Part shown: positions 44,819 through 54,001 of the stretch, in pieces
Numbering within the stretch: position 1 is the stretch's first letter
Layout of the letters: every line of letters starts with the position of its first letter
Origin: Desulfotomaculum nigrificans DSM 574
GTDB taxonomy: Bacteria > Bacillota > Desulfotomaculia > Desulfotomaculales > Desulfotomaculaceae
Assembly (NCBI RefSeq): GCF_000189755.2
Contig: NZ_KI912183.1
Span: 2,048,257 to 2,112,256 of the forward strand
DNA length: 64,000 bases
Direction of reading: 5' to 3'
Translations under genes and position numbers: made by a program
The notes under the pieces: model-generated
The model's database searches: none
What the model saw: the letters and a program-made list of their open reading frames with translations, nothing else
Told to the model about the DNA's origin: nothing

Positions 44819-47800
44819 CTACCTGTGATTCCCCCGGTAATCCAGCAGCCTTACCATCACGGCGGCGGCTTCGGCTCTGGTGGTTAAACCCTGCGGGGCG
44901 AACATATCCTGCTCCCGGCCTTTCATTAAGCCGGCTTGCACGATGGTGGCCACCGAGGTTCTGGCCCAGTTGGATATATTTTCCTGGTCGGCAAACTGGC
45001 CCGGCTTAAGGGTGCTTTCCGGCAGGGGTTTGATGGTGCCATAGTTCAGGGCCCGCACCAGCATGGCCGCCATTTGTTCCCTGGTGATGGGATCGTTAGG
45101 CCCAAACAGGCCGTTGCCGTAACCGCTGACCAAACCTGCTTTAACCGCCACGGCTACATCAGCGGCACACCAGTAATCAGCCGGTAAATCAGTAAACTTG
45201 ACGCCCCTGGCATCCCCGGTTAAGCCCAGGGTTCTGACCAGCATGGCGGTAAACTGACCCCTGGTGACCGTATCATCGGGGGCAAAAAGCTGCGGTGTCA
45301 TACCCCGCACTATGCCCCGGGCGGCCATGATTTCAATATCAGTCCTGGCCCAGTGCCCGCTAATATCAGCAAAGGTACGGCTGGCCTCCAGGATGGCAAA
45401 CTTGCCCAGGCGATTCACCACCACCTCGGCCTTACCGGTATCCGGGTTGTAATCGTTACCCAGTAATTCCCACTGGCCGGTTAATTCATTAAGCCGGTAG
45501 ATACCCAGCCTTTTCAGGTTAATACCGGCGGTGGCACCCAGAGGTGAAGTGACGGTCACCCGTACCGGGTTTTTCGACTGGCTGATGATTAGTTGGCTGC
45601 CGTCCGGCCAGACAATGGCAGACCGCACCTCAACAATTTGGCCCACCGGCCGCAGGTACATCAGGGGATCAACCGCCGGCAGGGGTTGGTCCCCCACCGA
45701 CTGCCAGCTGACCCGAATCTGCAGTTGTGCCCCCTGCTCCGACTGACCTATGCGGCTAAATTCTGCGGCCGGCACCGCCAGGGTAAATCCGGGCAGCCTG
45801 AGTTCCACCGGGCGGCCATTCTCCGCAATGGCCGCGGCCATATCCGTACTGAAGGCCAGGGTAACGGGCTTGTCTTCCTCCCTGGCCGCGGGGGCAGACA
45901 AAACCACTTTGCCGGAGCTCCTGGAATTTTGGATGGCCTGTTTAACCTCATCAGCCGTCAGCGGCAGGGGGTAAAAGGCTGAATTATCCGGCATGCTCTG
46001 GACGTTGATACCCCAAATTTCCCCGCTGACAGGGTTAAGAGTTAAAGTCACTTCCGACTCGATGGGTAATTCCGACCACTTAATTTCATTATGCCCCACC
46101 ACTATCCTGGCCCCATCGGCCAGAGCCCAGCGGGTGCCGTCCCAGATAACTAATTGGTTATTATTTTCCTTGGACTGAATCTTACTGCTCAGGGTGGTAT
46201 AAAGGGCGTCCAGGTGGACCGGTTGGCCCTCCGGCCCAAAGACCAGGTAACCCTCCGCCCCGGCAGGGATGTCTTTTAACTGGGCATTTTTCACCACGGT
46301 ATCATCGTTAACCACCCGTATACCGGTATTATCGGTTATCTTGACGGTCTTACCGTCAGTAAACTTAACCTCATCACCGGTTGCGCTGCTGATGGTTCCC
46401 TCATAGGGCAAAGCCCCGTAAACCAGGGCAAAGGGCTGAGGCCCGTGCTCTACTTTATAACCGGAAACCTCAATGGTATAGGTCTGCCCTTGTTTAGGCT
46501 CGTCAATGGTGATTTCCTCGGTATTGTTAAGCCTGTCCCCGTCAATATAACCGTTGCCCCAGTAAACCTCCTGGCCATTTGGGCCGATTACCTTTAAGTC
46601 CAGGTCATTGACCAAATCCTTACCGGTGCCCGGAGTTTTGGGGTAATCGGTATAGGCCAGCACCGCCTTGAAGGGCTGACCGTTGCTGACATAGGTATAG
46701 GTAACCTTATCTCCGGTTTTAATCCCCGGATTATCCCCGTATCGGGCGCCGCCCTTATCCAGGGCCAGCAAAGAACTTTCCACATTAACCCGGCCGAAGC
46801 CCTGGTCCAGGGATGAAACACCGGGTAAAGGACTGGCCCCGAAGATTAAGGCTGCCTTTAACAGGGCCGCGCTGGGGGATAATCCTTTTTGCACCAGATA
46901 CTGCCGCAGCAAAGTGACCGCTCCGGCGGTTAAAGCGGTAGACATGCTGGTGCCGCTCATATAGCCGTAATACTGGTTATACAGCCCGATGTAACCGTCC
47001 CCGGCTAAATCCGGATTGGACTTGCGGGTGGACAAAATCCAGGTGCCCGGCGCCACCACTTCCGGCTTGATGCGGCCGTCAAAGGTACCCCGGCTGCTGA
47101 AACCGGTCACCTGGCCGGGATTGCCGGTAGTGCTGTCCACCAGCCGGTTACCTTCGGTGGCCCCCACGGTAAGAGCATTTTTGGCCGCCCCCGGGGAACT
47201 GACAAAGGGTTTGGCAGTTTTATAACCATTGCCCGCAGACTTTAACACCAGCATATCCGGATGTTCCCAGACGAACTTGTCCAAACTGTAGGCCGCCCAA
47301 TCGTAAATACCGTCACTGAAGTTGGCCCCCCAGCTGTTCACGTGGATCCGGGGCTTGCCCGGAGCATTATAGGCATCTAATAACAAATCATACACCGACG
47401 GAATATGTAAATTTTTATCTTTGTCGTTATAGGTGGCCTGAAAATACAGCCCGGCCTCCGGGGCCATGCCCTTCACCAGACCCTGGGATTTTAGCCCGGT
47501 ACCCACGATGCTGCCGGCAATGTGCGTGCCGTGACCGTTGGGATCGGCCCAGCCGTCTCCGCTGAAGTCTTTGACGCCCACCACCCGGTCTTTCAAATCC
47601 GGATGCAACGTATCCATAGACCCGCCATCTAACCCGGCATCCGCCACCGCCACCACCTGGCCTTTACCCGTCAGCCCCAGCCCGTTGAGCCCCTGGTTAT
47701 AGGATCTCAGCCCGGGCACACCCATCACCGCGGCGGCCATATTGTTAGCCAGGGCAGTAAAGGGTTGACTCAGTAAAACCAGGATATTTAAGCAAGACAA

Positions 47801-47872
47801 AAAAATTAGCAGTTGGTTTCGCCGCTTCACCGAACTCACCCCAAAAAAAGGACAAATAGACAATTTATTCAA
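44819..47872 (-). CDS. Subtilisin-like S8 protease with three S-layer homology domains
   Basis: 1017 residues with an N-terminal signal/anchor (LLIFLSCLNILVLLSQPF). The S8 catalytic domain (about 50-380) has Asp in VVAVADAGLD, His in NGHGTHIAGS and Ser in SGTSMSTALTAG. A proprotein-convertase-like beta domain (about 385-490) and regions of about 300 residues I do not assign follow. Three SLH domains stand at the C-terminus (about 835-1017), with FADISGHWARTDIEI, FTDLPADYWC and FADQENISNW. The SLH part should bind pyruvylated wall polymer made with CsaB, encoded at 58.6 kb. Probably a cell-surface protease. Confidence 0.92.
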   Translation of the reverse strand: MNKLSICPFFGVSSVKRRNQLLIFLSCLNILVLLSQPFTALANNMAAAVMGVPGLRSYNQGLNGLGLTGKGQVVAVADAGLDGGSMDTLHPDLKDRVVGVKDFSGDGWADPNGHGTHIAGSIVGTGLKSQGLVKGMAPEAGLYFQATYNDKDKNLHIPSVYDLLLDAYNAPGKPRIHVNSWGANFSDGIYDWAAYSLDKFVWEHPDMLVLKSAGNGYKTAKPFVSSPGAAKNALTVGATEGNRLVDSTTGNPGQVTGFSSRGTFDGRIKPEVVAPGTWILSTRKSNPDLAGDGYIGLYNQYYGYMSGTSMSTALTAGAVTLLRQYLVQKGLSPSAALLKAALIFGASPLPGVSSLDQGFGRVNVESSLLALDKGGARYGDNPGIKTGDKVTYTYVSNGQPFKAVLAYTDYPKTPGTGKDLVNDLDLKVIGPNGQEVYWGNGYIDGDRLNNTEEITIDEPKQGQTYTIEVSGYKVEHGPQPFALVYGALPYEGTISSATGDEVKFTDGKTVKITDNTGIRVVNDDTVVKNAQLKDIPAGAEGYLVFGPEGQPVHLDALYTTLSSKIQSKENNNQLVIWDGTRWALADGARIVVGHNEIKWSELPIESEVTLTLNPVSGEIWGINVQSMPDNSAFYPLPLTADEVKQAIQNSRSSGKVVLSAPAAREEDKPVTLAFSTDMAAAIAENGRPVELRLPGFTLAVPAAEFSRIGQSEQGAQLQIRVSWQSVGDQPLPAVDPLMYLRPVGQIVEVRSAIVWPDGSQLIISQSKNPVRVTVTSPLGATAGINLKRLGIYRLNELTGQWELLGNDYNPDTGKAEVVVNRLGKFAILEASRTFADISGHWARTDIEIMAARGIVRGMTPQLFAPDDTVTRGQFTAMLVRTLGLTGDARGVKFTDLPADYWCAADVAVAVKAGLVSGYGNGLFGPNDPITREQMAAMLVRALNYGTIKPLPESTLKPGQFADQENISNWARTSVATIVQAGLMKGREQDMFAPQGLTTRAEAAAVMVRLLDYRGNHR

Positions 47873-47883
47873 GATGGTAACAC

Positions 47884-47926
47884 AAAAAAATAAAAAAGAT
47901 GCTGTTAAGTATTCGACAGCATCTTT
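47884..47926 (-). terminator. Terminator after the phosphohexomutase
   Basis: AAAGATGCTGTCGAATAC then TTAACAGCATCTTT with a T-rich tail on the minus strand. It also separates the S8 gene leader from the mutase. Confidence 0.85.
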
Positions 47927-47957
47927 AGGAATTCCTCTAAAATTTTAAAGCCAACTT

Positions 47958-49418
47958 TCAGAGCTGCAACATTTGCTTAACCTCCCGCTGCAATTGAGCC
48001 TTTTGTTCCAAGCTGTTGGCCTCCACATAAACCCTGAATAACGGTTCGGTGCCGGAAGGCCGGATTAAAATCCAGGCCCCGTCGGCCAGTACCAATTTGG
48101 TGCCGTCCAGGGTAATCTTGCCGGTTACCTGCTGCCCGGCCAGTTCCGGGGGCGCCCAGCCCTTCAACTGCTCCAGTATTTGCGCCTTTTGCTCCGGTGT
48201 CGTATGAAGATCCAGTCTCTCGCTGAAAAGGCGACCAAACTCACGGTAAATTTGCTCCAGAATTTCTGTCAGGCTCTTGCCGTGATGGGCCACCATTTCG
48301 GCAGCCAGCAGGCCGGCCAGGATACCGTCCTTTTCCGGAATATGACCCTTGACAGACAAACCGCCGCTTTCCTCACCGCCCAGGATACATCCCTTTTCCA
48401 AAAGATTTTGGCCGATATACTTAAAGCCCACCGGGGTTTCATAGACCGGCTGCCCGTATTTTGCCGCCATGCGGTCCAACAGATGGGTGGTGGCCACCGT
48501 ACGGGCCACCGGCCCCCGCCATCCCCTGGCGGTTAACAGGTGGTAATAAAGCAAAGGCAGGAACTGGTTGGGAGTAATGTACTCCCCGTTAGCATCAATA
48601 ATACCAAAGCGGTCGGCATCGCCGTCCAGGGCCAGGCCCAGGTTAGCCCCACCGGCTTTGACCCGGCCCTTTAATTCCTCCAGGGACTTACCGGTTGGCT
48701 CCGGCAGGCTGCCGCCAAAGAACGGGTCCCGGTAGTTGTGGAACACTTCCACCTGCACCCCGGCGTTACCCAGAATATGTTCCAAATAACCAATACCGGC
48801 CCCGTACATGGGGTCAATGACCACCTTTAGCCCGGCCCGTTTGATGGCAGCCAGATCCACAATCCCGGAGATATGACGGACATATCCGTCAAAGGGACTA
48901 TACCCGGTACAACGGGCCCCCTCCTTAAGCTCCGGCTGTGGCAACCGGCCATAGCGCCCCTGGGCTGGCTCTAACCCGTAGACATCACAGGGTTCCCCGG
49001 CCTGCAGCCGGGCGATGTTTTCCTCAATTTGCTTGGTGATATGGGGTAAAGCCGGACCGGCATACTCGGGAATAAATTTAAACCCGTTATAAACCGGCGG
49101 GTTATGGCTGGCGGTCAGCATCACCGCCCCGGCAGCGTTAGTTAACTTAATGGCATAAGCTGTCACCGGCGTAGGGGTAGCCCCGCGGCAGAGAAACACC
49201 GGAATCCCCTGACTGTTTAGCTCCTCAGCCACCGCAGCGGTGAATTCTTCGGCCAAAAACCGGTTGTCGTGGCCCACCACCAGGCCCCGCTCGGCCAGCC
49301 CCTGGCTGTTAATATAAGCGGCCACCGCCCGGGCCACCAGCCTTACATTATCAAAGGTAAAATCATCAGCAATAATCCCGCGCCATCCATCGGTACCAAA
49401 GGAAATTTTATGGGTCAA
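47958..49418 (-). CDS. Phosphoglucomutase / phosphomannomutase family protein
   Basis: 486 residues from the TTG at 49418 (Met-Thr-His-Lys-Ile-Ser-Phe-Gly-Thr-Asp) with AAGGAGG seven bases before it. The open frame continues 38 codons upstream, but that part is translated repeat sequence and should not be used. The phosphoserine loop is TASHNPPVYNG, the metal loop is DGDADRFGI, and the C-terminal phosphate loop is RPSGTEPLFRVY. It converts hexose-6-phosphate to hexose-1-phosphate, the substrate of GalU encoded nearby. Confidence 0.92.
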   Translation of the reverse strand: MTHKISFGTDGWRGIIADDFTFDNVRLVARAVAAYINSQGLAERGLVVGHDNRFLAEEFTAAVAEELNSQGIPVFLCRGATPTPVTAYAIKLTNAAGAVMLTASHNPPVYNGFKFIPEYAGPALPHITKQIEENIARLQAGEPCDVYGLEPAQGRYGRLPQPELKEGARCTGYSPFDGYVRHISGIVDLAAIKRAGLKVVIDPMYGAGIGYLEHILGNAGVQVEVFHNYRDPFFGGSLPEPTGKSLEELKGRVKAGGANLGLALDGDADRFGIIDANGEYITPNQFLPLLYYHLLTARGWRGPVARTVATTHLLDRMAAKYGQPVYETPVGFKYIGQNLLEKGCILGGEESGGLSVKGHIPEKDGILAGLLAAEMVAHHGKSLTEILEQIYREFGRLFSERLDLHTTPEQKAQILEQLKGWAPPELAGQQVTGKITLDGTKLVLADGAWILIRPSGTEPLFRVYVEANSLEQKAQLQREVKQMLQL

Positions 49419-49424
49419 AATAAG

Positions 49425-49635
49425 TCCTCCTTGTCTTATGGGTGTTTCTTTGGGGTCCAGCTGTTCGCTTTTCGCCTTTTGCTTGGGGGTATTTCTTTGG
49501 GGTCGGCTGTCAGCTCCTTGTCTTATCGGCATTTCTTTAGGGTCTTGTTGTTAGACTTATAGGTATTTCTTTTGGGTCCTGTTGTTCGCTTTTTGCATTC
49601 CTTTTGGGTCTGGCTGTTCGCTGTTCGTCGTACAA
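49425..49635. repeat. Repeat arm (forward) upstream of the phosphohexomutase
   Basis: Five copies of the ATTTCTTTGGGGTC-like block on the plus strand (near 49443, 49490, 49529, 49563 and 49597), with heptamers GCTGTTC, GCTTTTC and GTTGTTC between them. It begins just upstream of the mutase ribosome site. Opposite arm at 49918. Confidence 0.85.
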
Positions 49636-49761
49636 GGTTTATTTTATGATCGGTTTATTTCAATTATGCACATTATTCCAATAATGGCAAGGTTTATAAA
49701 GTCGAATTACGGGGAACACTATTATTAGTTAGCAAACAAATAGTAAGGGAGTTTGATCTGT

Positions 49762-49884
49762 ATGGCGAAGGCTATTGATATAAAGGCGCTGGATGCCAGG
49801 AGAAAGATGCTGGACAAATATCTGGTCTCCTGTAAAGCAACCAATAAAGCAACCAAAGCAGCTAAAAAAACAAGCCAGAAATAA
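49762..49884 (+). CDS. Lysine-rich 40-residue protein
   Basis: ATG at 49762 after AAGGGAG; 40 codons beginning MAKAIDIKALDARRKMLDKY and ending in a Lys/Ala/Thr repeat-like tail, then TAA. A clean terminator follows two bases later. Strand is opposite to the neighbours. The predicted protein is very basic (about a dozen Lys) and helical, with no membrane helix. I do not recognise a family. It sits in the loop between two opposite repeat arms. Confidence 0.6.
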   Translation: MAKAIDIKALDARRKMLDKYLVSCKATNKATKAAKKTSQK

Positions 49885-49919
49885 AACCAGGGTCGGGGTT
49901 TTTCCCTACCCTGGTTTTT
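49885..49919 (+). terminator. Terminator of the 40-codon gene
   Basis: AACCAGGGT and ACCCTGGTT form the stem, with a loop containing GGGG and CCC, followed by TTTTT on the plus strand. Confidence 0.85.
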
Positions 49920-50119
49920 AGCGAAAGGCTAAAAGCGAAAAGCGAACAGCTGGACCCCAAAACATTACCCATAAGTCTAACAACAAGACCCCAAGAAATA
50001 CCCCCAAGCAAAAGGCGAATAGCGAAAGGCGAAGAGCGAATGGCGAATAGCGAAAAGCCGTTCTCTAAAGAAATACCCAAGAAGCTAATGGCCAACAGCC
50101 AATAGCCAACAGCCGCCCC
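49918..50119. repeat. Repeat arm (opposite) after the epimerase gene
   Basis: On the plus strand: GCGAAAGGCTAAAAGCGA, then GGACCCCAAAACATTACCC, heptamers GCGAATA, GCGAAAG, GCGAAGA and GCGAATG, CTAAAGAAATACCC, and AATGGCCAACAGCCAATAGC. It ends at the epimerase stop codon. Confidence 0.85.
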
Positions 50120-51040
50120 CTAAGCATTACCCCTAAGATAATGCTCCACCGTCTCCTTTAGCCCCCGGGCCAGTTCATATTGTGGCTGCCAGTTCAACCG
50201 GGCTACGGCCTTACTGTTGTCCAAATAGCTGTGCACAATATCCCCCGGCCGGGGTGGGGCGTATTCCGGTTCTAAGGCAGATCCAATTGTCTGTTTTAGT
50301 AAACTGTACAGCTCATTGACCGTGGAGGCCTTGCCGGTGCTGATATTCAGTATCTGGTTGTCTCCTGCGGACAGAGCCGCCACGTTGGCCGCAGCCACAT
50401 CTTTTACATACACAAAATCCCGGGTTTGTTCCCCGTCGCCAAAAATTTGCGGTCTTTGGTTATGCAGTAGTTTATCAATAAAAACAGCCACCACACCGCC
50501 TTCCCCCTGGGCATCCTGGCGGGGGCCGTAGACATTGGCATAGCGCAGGGCGGTCCAGCTCAGTCCGTACAGCTCCTGGTATGCCTCCAGGTAGCGCTCC
50601 ACCGTATGTTTGGAAATACCGTAGCCTGACAGGGGCCGCAGGTCATGATCCTCGTCCACCGGCAAATAATTGGGGTTACCGTATACCGCCGCCGAAGAGG
50701 CAAACACCATCTTGCCCACCTTGACCCGCCGGGCTGCTTCCAGCAAATTTAACGTACCAATGATATTGACCCTGGCGTCAAAAATGGGATCCCGCAGGGA
50801 CACCGGCACAGCCACCTGAGCCGCCTGGTGAATGACAGCCTGGGGGCGAGCTGCTTCAAATATCCCGGCTATTCCGGGATCGGTGATATCCATCTGATAA
50901 AAGGGAACTTCCGGAGGCAGGTTTTCCTTTTTGCCGCTGGACAGGTTATCCACCACCAAAACTTCATGACCTGCCTTAAGCAAGGCGTCCACAATATGGG
51001 AACCAATGAAACCGGCCCCCCCGGTAACTAATACTCGCAC
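50120..51040 (-). CDS. galE: NAD-dependent sugar epimerase (UDP-glucose 4-epimerase type)
   Basis: 306 residues of the extended short-chain dehydrogenase family. The Rossmann motif is GGAGFIGSHIVDAL, and the active-site Tyr-x3-Lys is in YGISKHTVERY with Ser in FASSAAVYG. Its closest known activity is conversion of UDP-glucose to UDP-galactose. It lies next to galU, which makes UDP-glucose, so it supplies sugars for surface polysaccharide. The shorter length than E. coli GalE (338) is normal for this group; substrate could also be an N-acetylated sugar. Confidence 0.85.
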   Translation of the reverse strand: MRVLVTGGAGFIGSHIVDALLKAGHEVLVVDNLSSGKKENLPPEVPFYQMDITDPGIAGIFEAARPQAVIHQAAQVAVPVSLRDPIFDARVNIIGTLNLLEAARRVKVGKMVFASSAAVYGNPNYLPVDEDHDLRPLSGYGISKHTVERYLEAYQELYGLSWTALRYANVYGPRQDAQGEGGVVAVFIDKLLHNQRPQIFGDGEQTRDFVYVKDVAAANVAALSAGDNQILNISTGKASTVNELYSLLKQTIGSALEPEYAPPRPGDIVHSYLDNSKAVARLNWQPQYELARGLKETVEHYLRGNA

Positions 51041-51078
51041 TTTTAATTCATCCCCTGCACAATTGTATGGAAATAAGA

Positions 51079-51945
51079 TCAGTCAGCCAATAACTCTTTT
51101 AAATATTTCCTAAAATCCTCCGCCAAATCCGGCCTTTGCAGGGCAAATTCCACCGTGGCCTGGAGGTACCCTAACTTATCCCCCACGTCATAGCGTCTAC
51201 CCTCAAAAATACAGCCATAAATGGCCTCCGCCTGCACCAGCTTGCGCAAGGCGTCGGTTAATTGAATTTCCCCGCCGGCGCCGGGCCTGGTCATGGCTAA
51301 TATATCAAAAATCCTGGGGCTTAAAATATACCGGCCCATAACTGCCAGTCTGGACGGAGCCTGGCCGATCTCCGGCTTCTCCACCAAATCGTAAACCCGG
51401 CAGACCCCCTCCCGCTCCGGAGCAGCCTCCACAATGCCGTAACGATTGACGTGCTCCTGCGGCACCTCCTGAACACCCACCACCGAGTAGCGTACTTCCT
51501 CATATAAATTAATCAGCTGCTTTAAGCAGGGCACTTTACTGTGAATTACGTCATCCCCCAGCAAAACCGCAAAGGGCTCATCGCCAATGAACTTCCGGGC
51601 ACAATATACCGCATGTCCCAGGCCCAGGGGCTCCTTCTGGCGGATGTAGTGAATATCTACCATCTCGCTGATATCCCGCACCAGGCCCAGCAATTCATGC
51701 TTTTGCTTATGGTCCAGTTGAATCTCCAACTCCAGGGACTTGTCAAAATGATCCTCGATGGCCCGCTTATTGCGGCCGGTAACAATTAAAATATCTTCAA
51801 TGCCGGAGGCAACGGCTTCTTCCACTATGTATTGAATGGTGGGCTTATCTACAATGGGCAGCATTTCCTTGGGCTGGGCCTTGGTGGCAGGTAAAAAACG
51901 GACCCCCAGGCCGGCAGCCGGTATAATGGCTTTGCGGACTCTCAT
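51079..51945 (-). CDS. galU: UTP-glucose-1-phosphate uridylyltransferase
   Basis: 288 residues from the ATG at 51945, preceded by AAAGAGGTG; an upstream in-frame start is less likely. The nucleotide loop is PAAGLGVRFLPATKAQPKEM, with LPIVDKPTIQYIVEEAV following. It makes UDP-glucose from glucose-1-phosphate, the product of the mutase encoded nearby. It precedes the epimerase by 38 bases. Confidence 0.95.
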   Translation of the reverse strand: MRVRKAIIPAAGLGVRFLPATKAQPKEMLPIVDKPTIQYIVEEAVASGIEDILIVTGRNKRAIEDHFDKSLELEIQLDHKQKHELLGLVRDISEMVDIHYIRQKEPLGLGHAVYCARKFIGDEPFAVLLGDDVIHSKVPCLKQLINLYEEVRYSVVGVQEVPQEHVNRYGIVEAAPEREGVCRVYDLVEKPEIGQAPSRLAVMGRYILSPRIFDILAMTRPGAGGEIQLTDALRKLVQAEAIYGCIFEGRRYDVGDKLGYLQATVEFALQRPDLAEDFRKYLKELLAD

Positions 51946-51990
51946 ACAAGCACCTCTTTCCTGGATCATTTTATTTAAGGAAAAGCGGCC

Positions 51991-53091
51991 CTACATTTTG
52001 GAGGACCGCTGCTGCAAGTTTTGGGAAACTGATACCGTGGGCCGGCCAACCTTCCCGATAACACCGATTTTGTTCGCCGATACAATAATCACAACGGCCA
52101 GGATAAACAGGAGCAGTACCGCCTGGCTGGTGGTGACTAAGGTTAACACAAAGGCACTGATGCCCAGCACCAAGTTCACCCCGTAAATGGCCAGCACCGT
52201 TTGCTTATGGGATAAACCCAGGGCCATTAACCGGTGGTGCAAATGCTCTTTATCCGGTTGGAAAATGGGCCGGTGGCTCTGGTAACGTCTCAGGATAGCA
52301 AAAGTTACATCCAACAAAGGAATACCTAAAATAACCATCGGGATAATTACCGAAATAGCGGTGGCAGCCTTGGTTACACCTATTACCGCCATAGTTGCCA
52401 GGGCGTAACCCAGGAACATGGAGCCGGTGTCACCCAGGAAAATCCGGGCCGGGTAAAAATTATAGCGCAAAAATCCTAAGGTGGCAGCCGCCAGAATTAG
52501 GGCCAAAGCCACTACTTCCATGCCTACCCCGCCCAGCAGAGAAGCCTGCTGCCAGGCCACCGCGGCCATGGTTAAAGCGGCAATAAAGGAAGTCCCGCCG
52601 GCCAAACCATCCAGCCCGTCAATTAAATTGACAGCATTGGTCACAGAAATGATCCAAAAAATTGTTACCGGAACCCCCCAGAGACCTAAGTGCAACAACT
52701 GGCCGTTAATGGGGTTAGTAATAAATTCCACCTGCACACCAAAGGGAATTACTGCGGCAGCGGCAGCAATTTGCCCCACCAGCTTAACCTTAGCCGGCAG
52801 ACCTTTGGTATCATCGAGCATGCCCAGTAAAACAACTAAAAGCCCGCCAAATAATAAACCAATTATCCGGTTATCTAACTGCTGAGTCAGCAGGGTAGTC
52901 AGGGCAAAGGCCAGGAACACCGCCAGACCGCCCATGCGCGGCATAATTTTGCTGTGCACCTTACGCTGTTCCGGCTTATCAAGGGCGCCAATTTTAAAAG
53001 CCGCTTTACGTACCCAGGGCGTAAACAAAAGAGCCATCCCCAGGGCAAGCAGCAGGGCCGGCACTAACTTAAACAAGGTTATCCCCTCCAT
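51991..53091 (-). CDS. Undecaprenyl-phosphate N-acetylhexosamine-1-phosphate transferase (TagO/WecA type)
   Basis: 366 residues with about eleven membrane helices. Motifs of the polyprenyl-phosphate transferase family are present: LGMLDDTKGLPAKVKL, NAVNLIDGLDGLAGG, FLGDTGSMFLGY and the His-rich loop HLHHRLMALG. It starts a lipid-linked surface polymer (teichoic-acid-like or another secondary wall polymer) in the membrane. It is read in the same direction as galU, which starts 45 bases downstream. Confidence 0.9.
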   Translation of the reverse strand: MEGITLFKLVPALLLALGMALLFTPWVRKAAFKIGALDKPEQRKVHSKIMPRMGGLAVFLAFALTTLLTQQLDNRIIGLLFGGLLVVLLGMLDDTKGLPAKVKLVGQIAAAAAVIPFGVQVEFITNPINGQLLHLGLWGVPVTIFWIISVTNAVNLIDGLDGLAGGTSFIAALTMAAVAWQQASLLGGVGMEVVALALILAAATLGFLRYNFYPARIFLGDTGSMFLGYALATMAVIGVTKAATAISVIIPMVILGIPLLDVTFAILRRYQSHRPIFQPDKEHLHHRLMALGLSHKQTVLAIYGVNLVLGISAFVLTLVTTSQAVLLLFILAVVIIVSANKIGVIGKVGRPTVSVSQNLQQRSSKM

Positions 53092-53262
53092 AACAATTTA
53101 CAGCCAGGTACAAGTTCACAATCGTAATTATTTTAACTCAATAAAAAAAGGTATGTACAGCAGTAAATTTAACTACCCTAACTAACTGACAGCAAAATAT
53201 CCTTTTGTTCGGTCAAAAGAGTGCCCTAACAGATAATAAGTCGATAATTCGTCGTTTTTTTG

Positions 53263-53691
53263 CTATTTTTGGCCCAGGGCAAACATTAACTCCGCCTCGG
53301 CGGCCAGTTCCTCACCCACATAAGCCCTGGCCATACTCTTGCCAACGGTGCCCCGCAGCTTTAATACCTCCACTTCAATACGCAGGGTATCTCCCGGCAC
53401 CACCTGGCGGCGGAAACGGGCCTTATCAATCCCCGCAAAAAAAGCAATGCGTCCGGCATAAGCAGGCATACTAAGAACAGCCACCGCCCCCACCTGGGCC
53501 ATGGCTTCAATAATCAAAACACCTGGCATCACCGGATAACCGGGAAAATGTCCTTGGAAAAATTGCTCATTGGCAGTAACATTTTTAATCCCCACCACTT
53601 TTTTCCCTTCCTCAATCTCTAAAATTCGATCCACTAACAGGAAGGGATAACGGTGTGGTAGAATTTGTTGGATAGCATTAATATCTAACAT
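53263..53691 (-). CDS. fabZ: 3-hydroxyacyl-ACP dehydratase FabZ
   Basis: 142 residues, one hot-dog fold. The catalytic His is in [12 protein letters not shown] or [11 protein letters not shown] and the Glu in VLIIEAMAQ. It dehydrates 3-hydroxyacyl-ACP in fatty acid elongation. In this setting it is away from other fab genes. AGGAGG-like TGGAGGATG precedes the start. Confidence 0.94.
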   Translation of the reverse strand: MLDINAIQQILPHRYPFLLVDRILEIEEGKKVVGIKNVTANEQFFQGHFPGYPVMPGVLIIEAMAQVGAVAVLSMPAYAGRIAFFAGIDKARFRRQVVPGDTLRIEVEVLKLRGTVGKSMARAYVGEELAAEAELMFALGQK

Positions 53692-53739
53692 AACATCCTC
53701 CAGGTAAAAGTTTATTCGTAGTATTTCGCCATTATTAGA

Positions 53740-53995
53740 GGGAATCCTGCTGGTTGTGGGGTATTTCTCTGAGGTATAGCCTCATAGGTATTCCTTCTGA
53801 GTCCTGTTGTTAGACTAATACTGCTTTTCATTGGGTCCTGTCTTTGATATCTTAGGTATTCCTCTCAAGACCCTTAAGTAAAACCCATTAGTCTAACAAC
53901 TAGACCCAATAGCATTACCCATTAGTCTGGACCCTAAATAAGCACCCATTAGTCTAACAACCGGACCATAAAGCACTACTTATTAGTCAAAGGAG
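53740..53995. repeat. Diverged intergenic repeat between fabZ and the FAD oxidoreductase
   Basis: A forward part on the plus strand (GTATTTCTCTGAGGT, GTATTCCTTCTGAGTCCTG, GTATTCCTCTC) is followed from about 53870 by an opposite part with three copies of CCATTAGTCTAACAA-like blocks and ACCCATTAGTCTGGACCC. It lacks the long heptamer strings of the other loci, so it may be an older or different version. The FAD gene ribosome site AAAGGAG comes directly after it. Confidence 0.7.
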
Positions 53996-54001
53996 TTTAT
54001 C

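Noticed and set aside
49419-49532. N-terminal extension of the phosphohexomutase
   Set aside because: It is translated repeat sequence; a TTG with a perfect ribosome site gives the normal family start.
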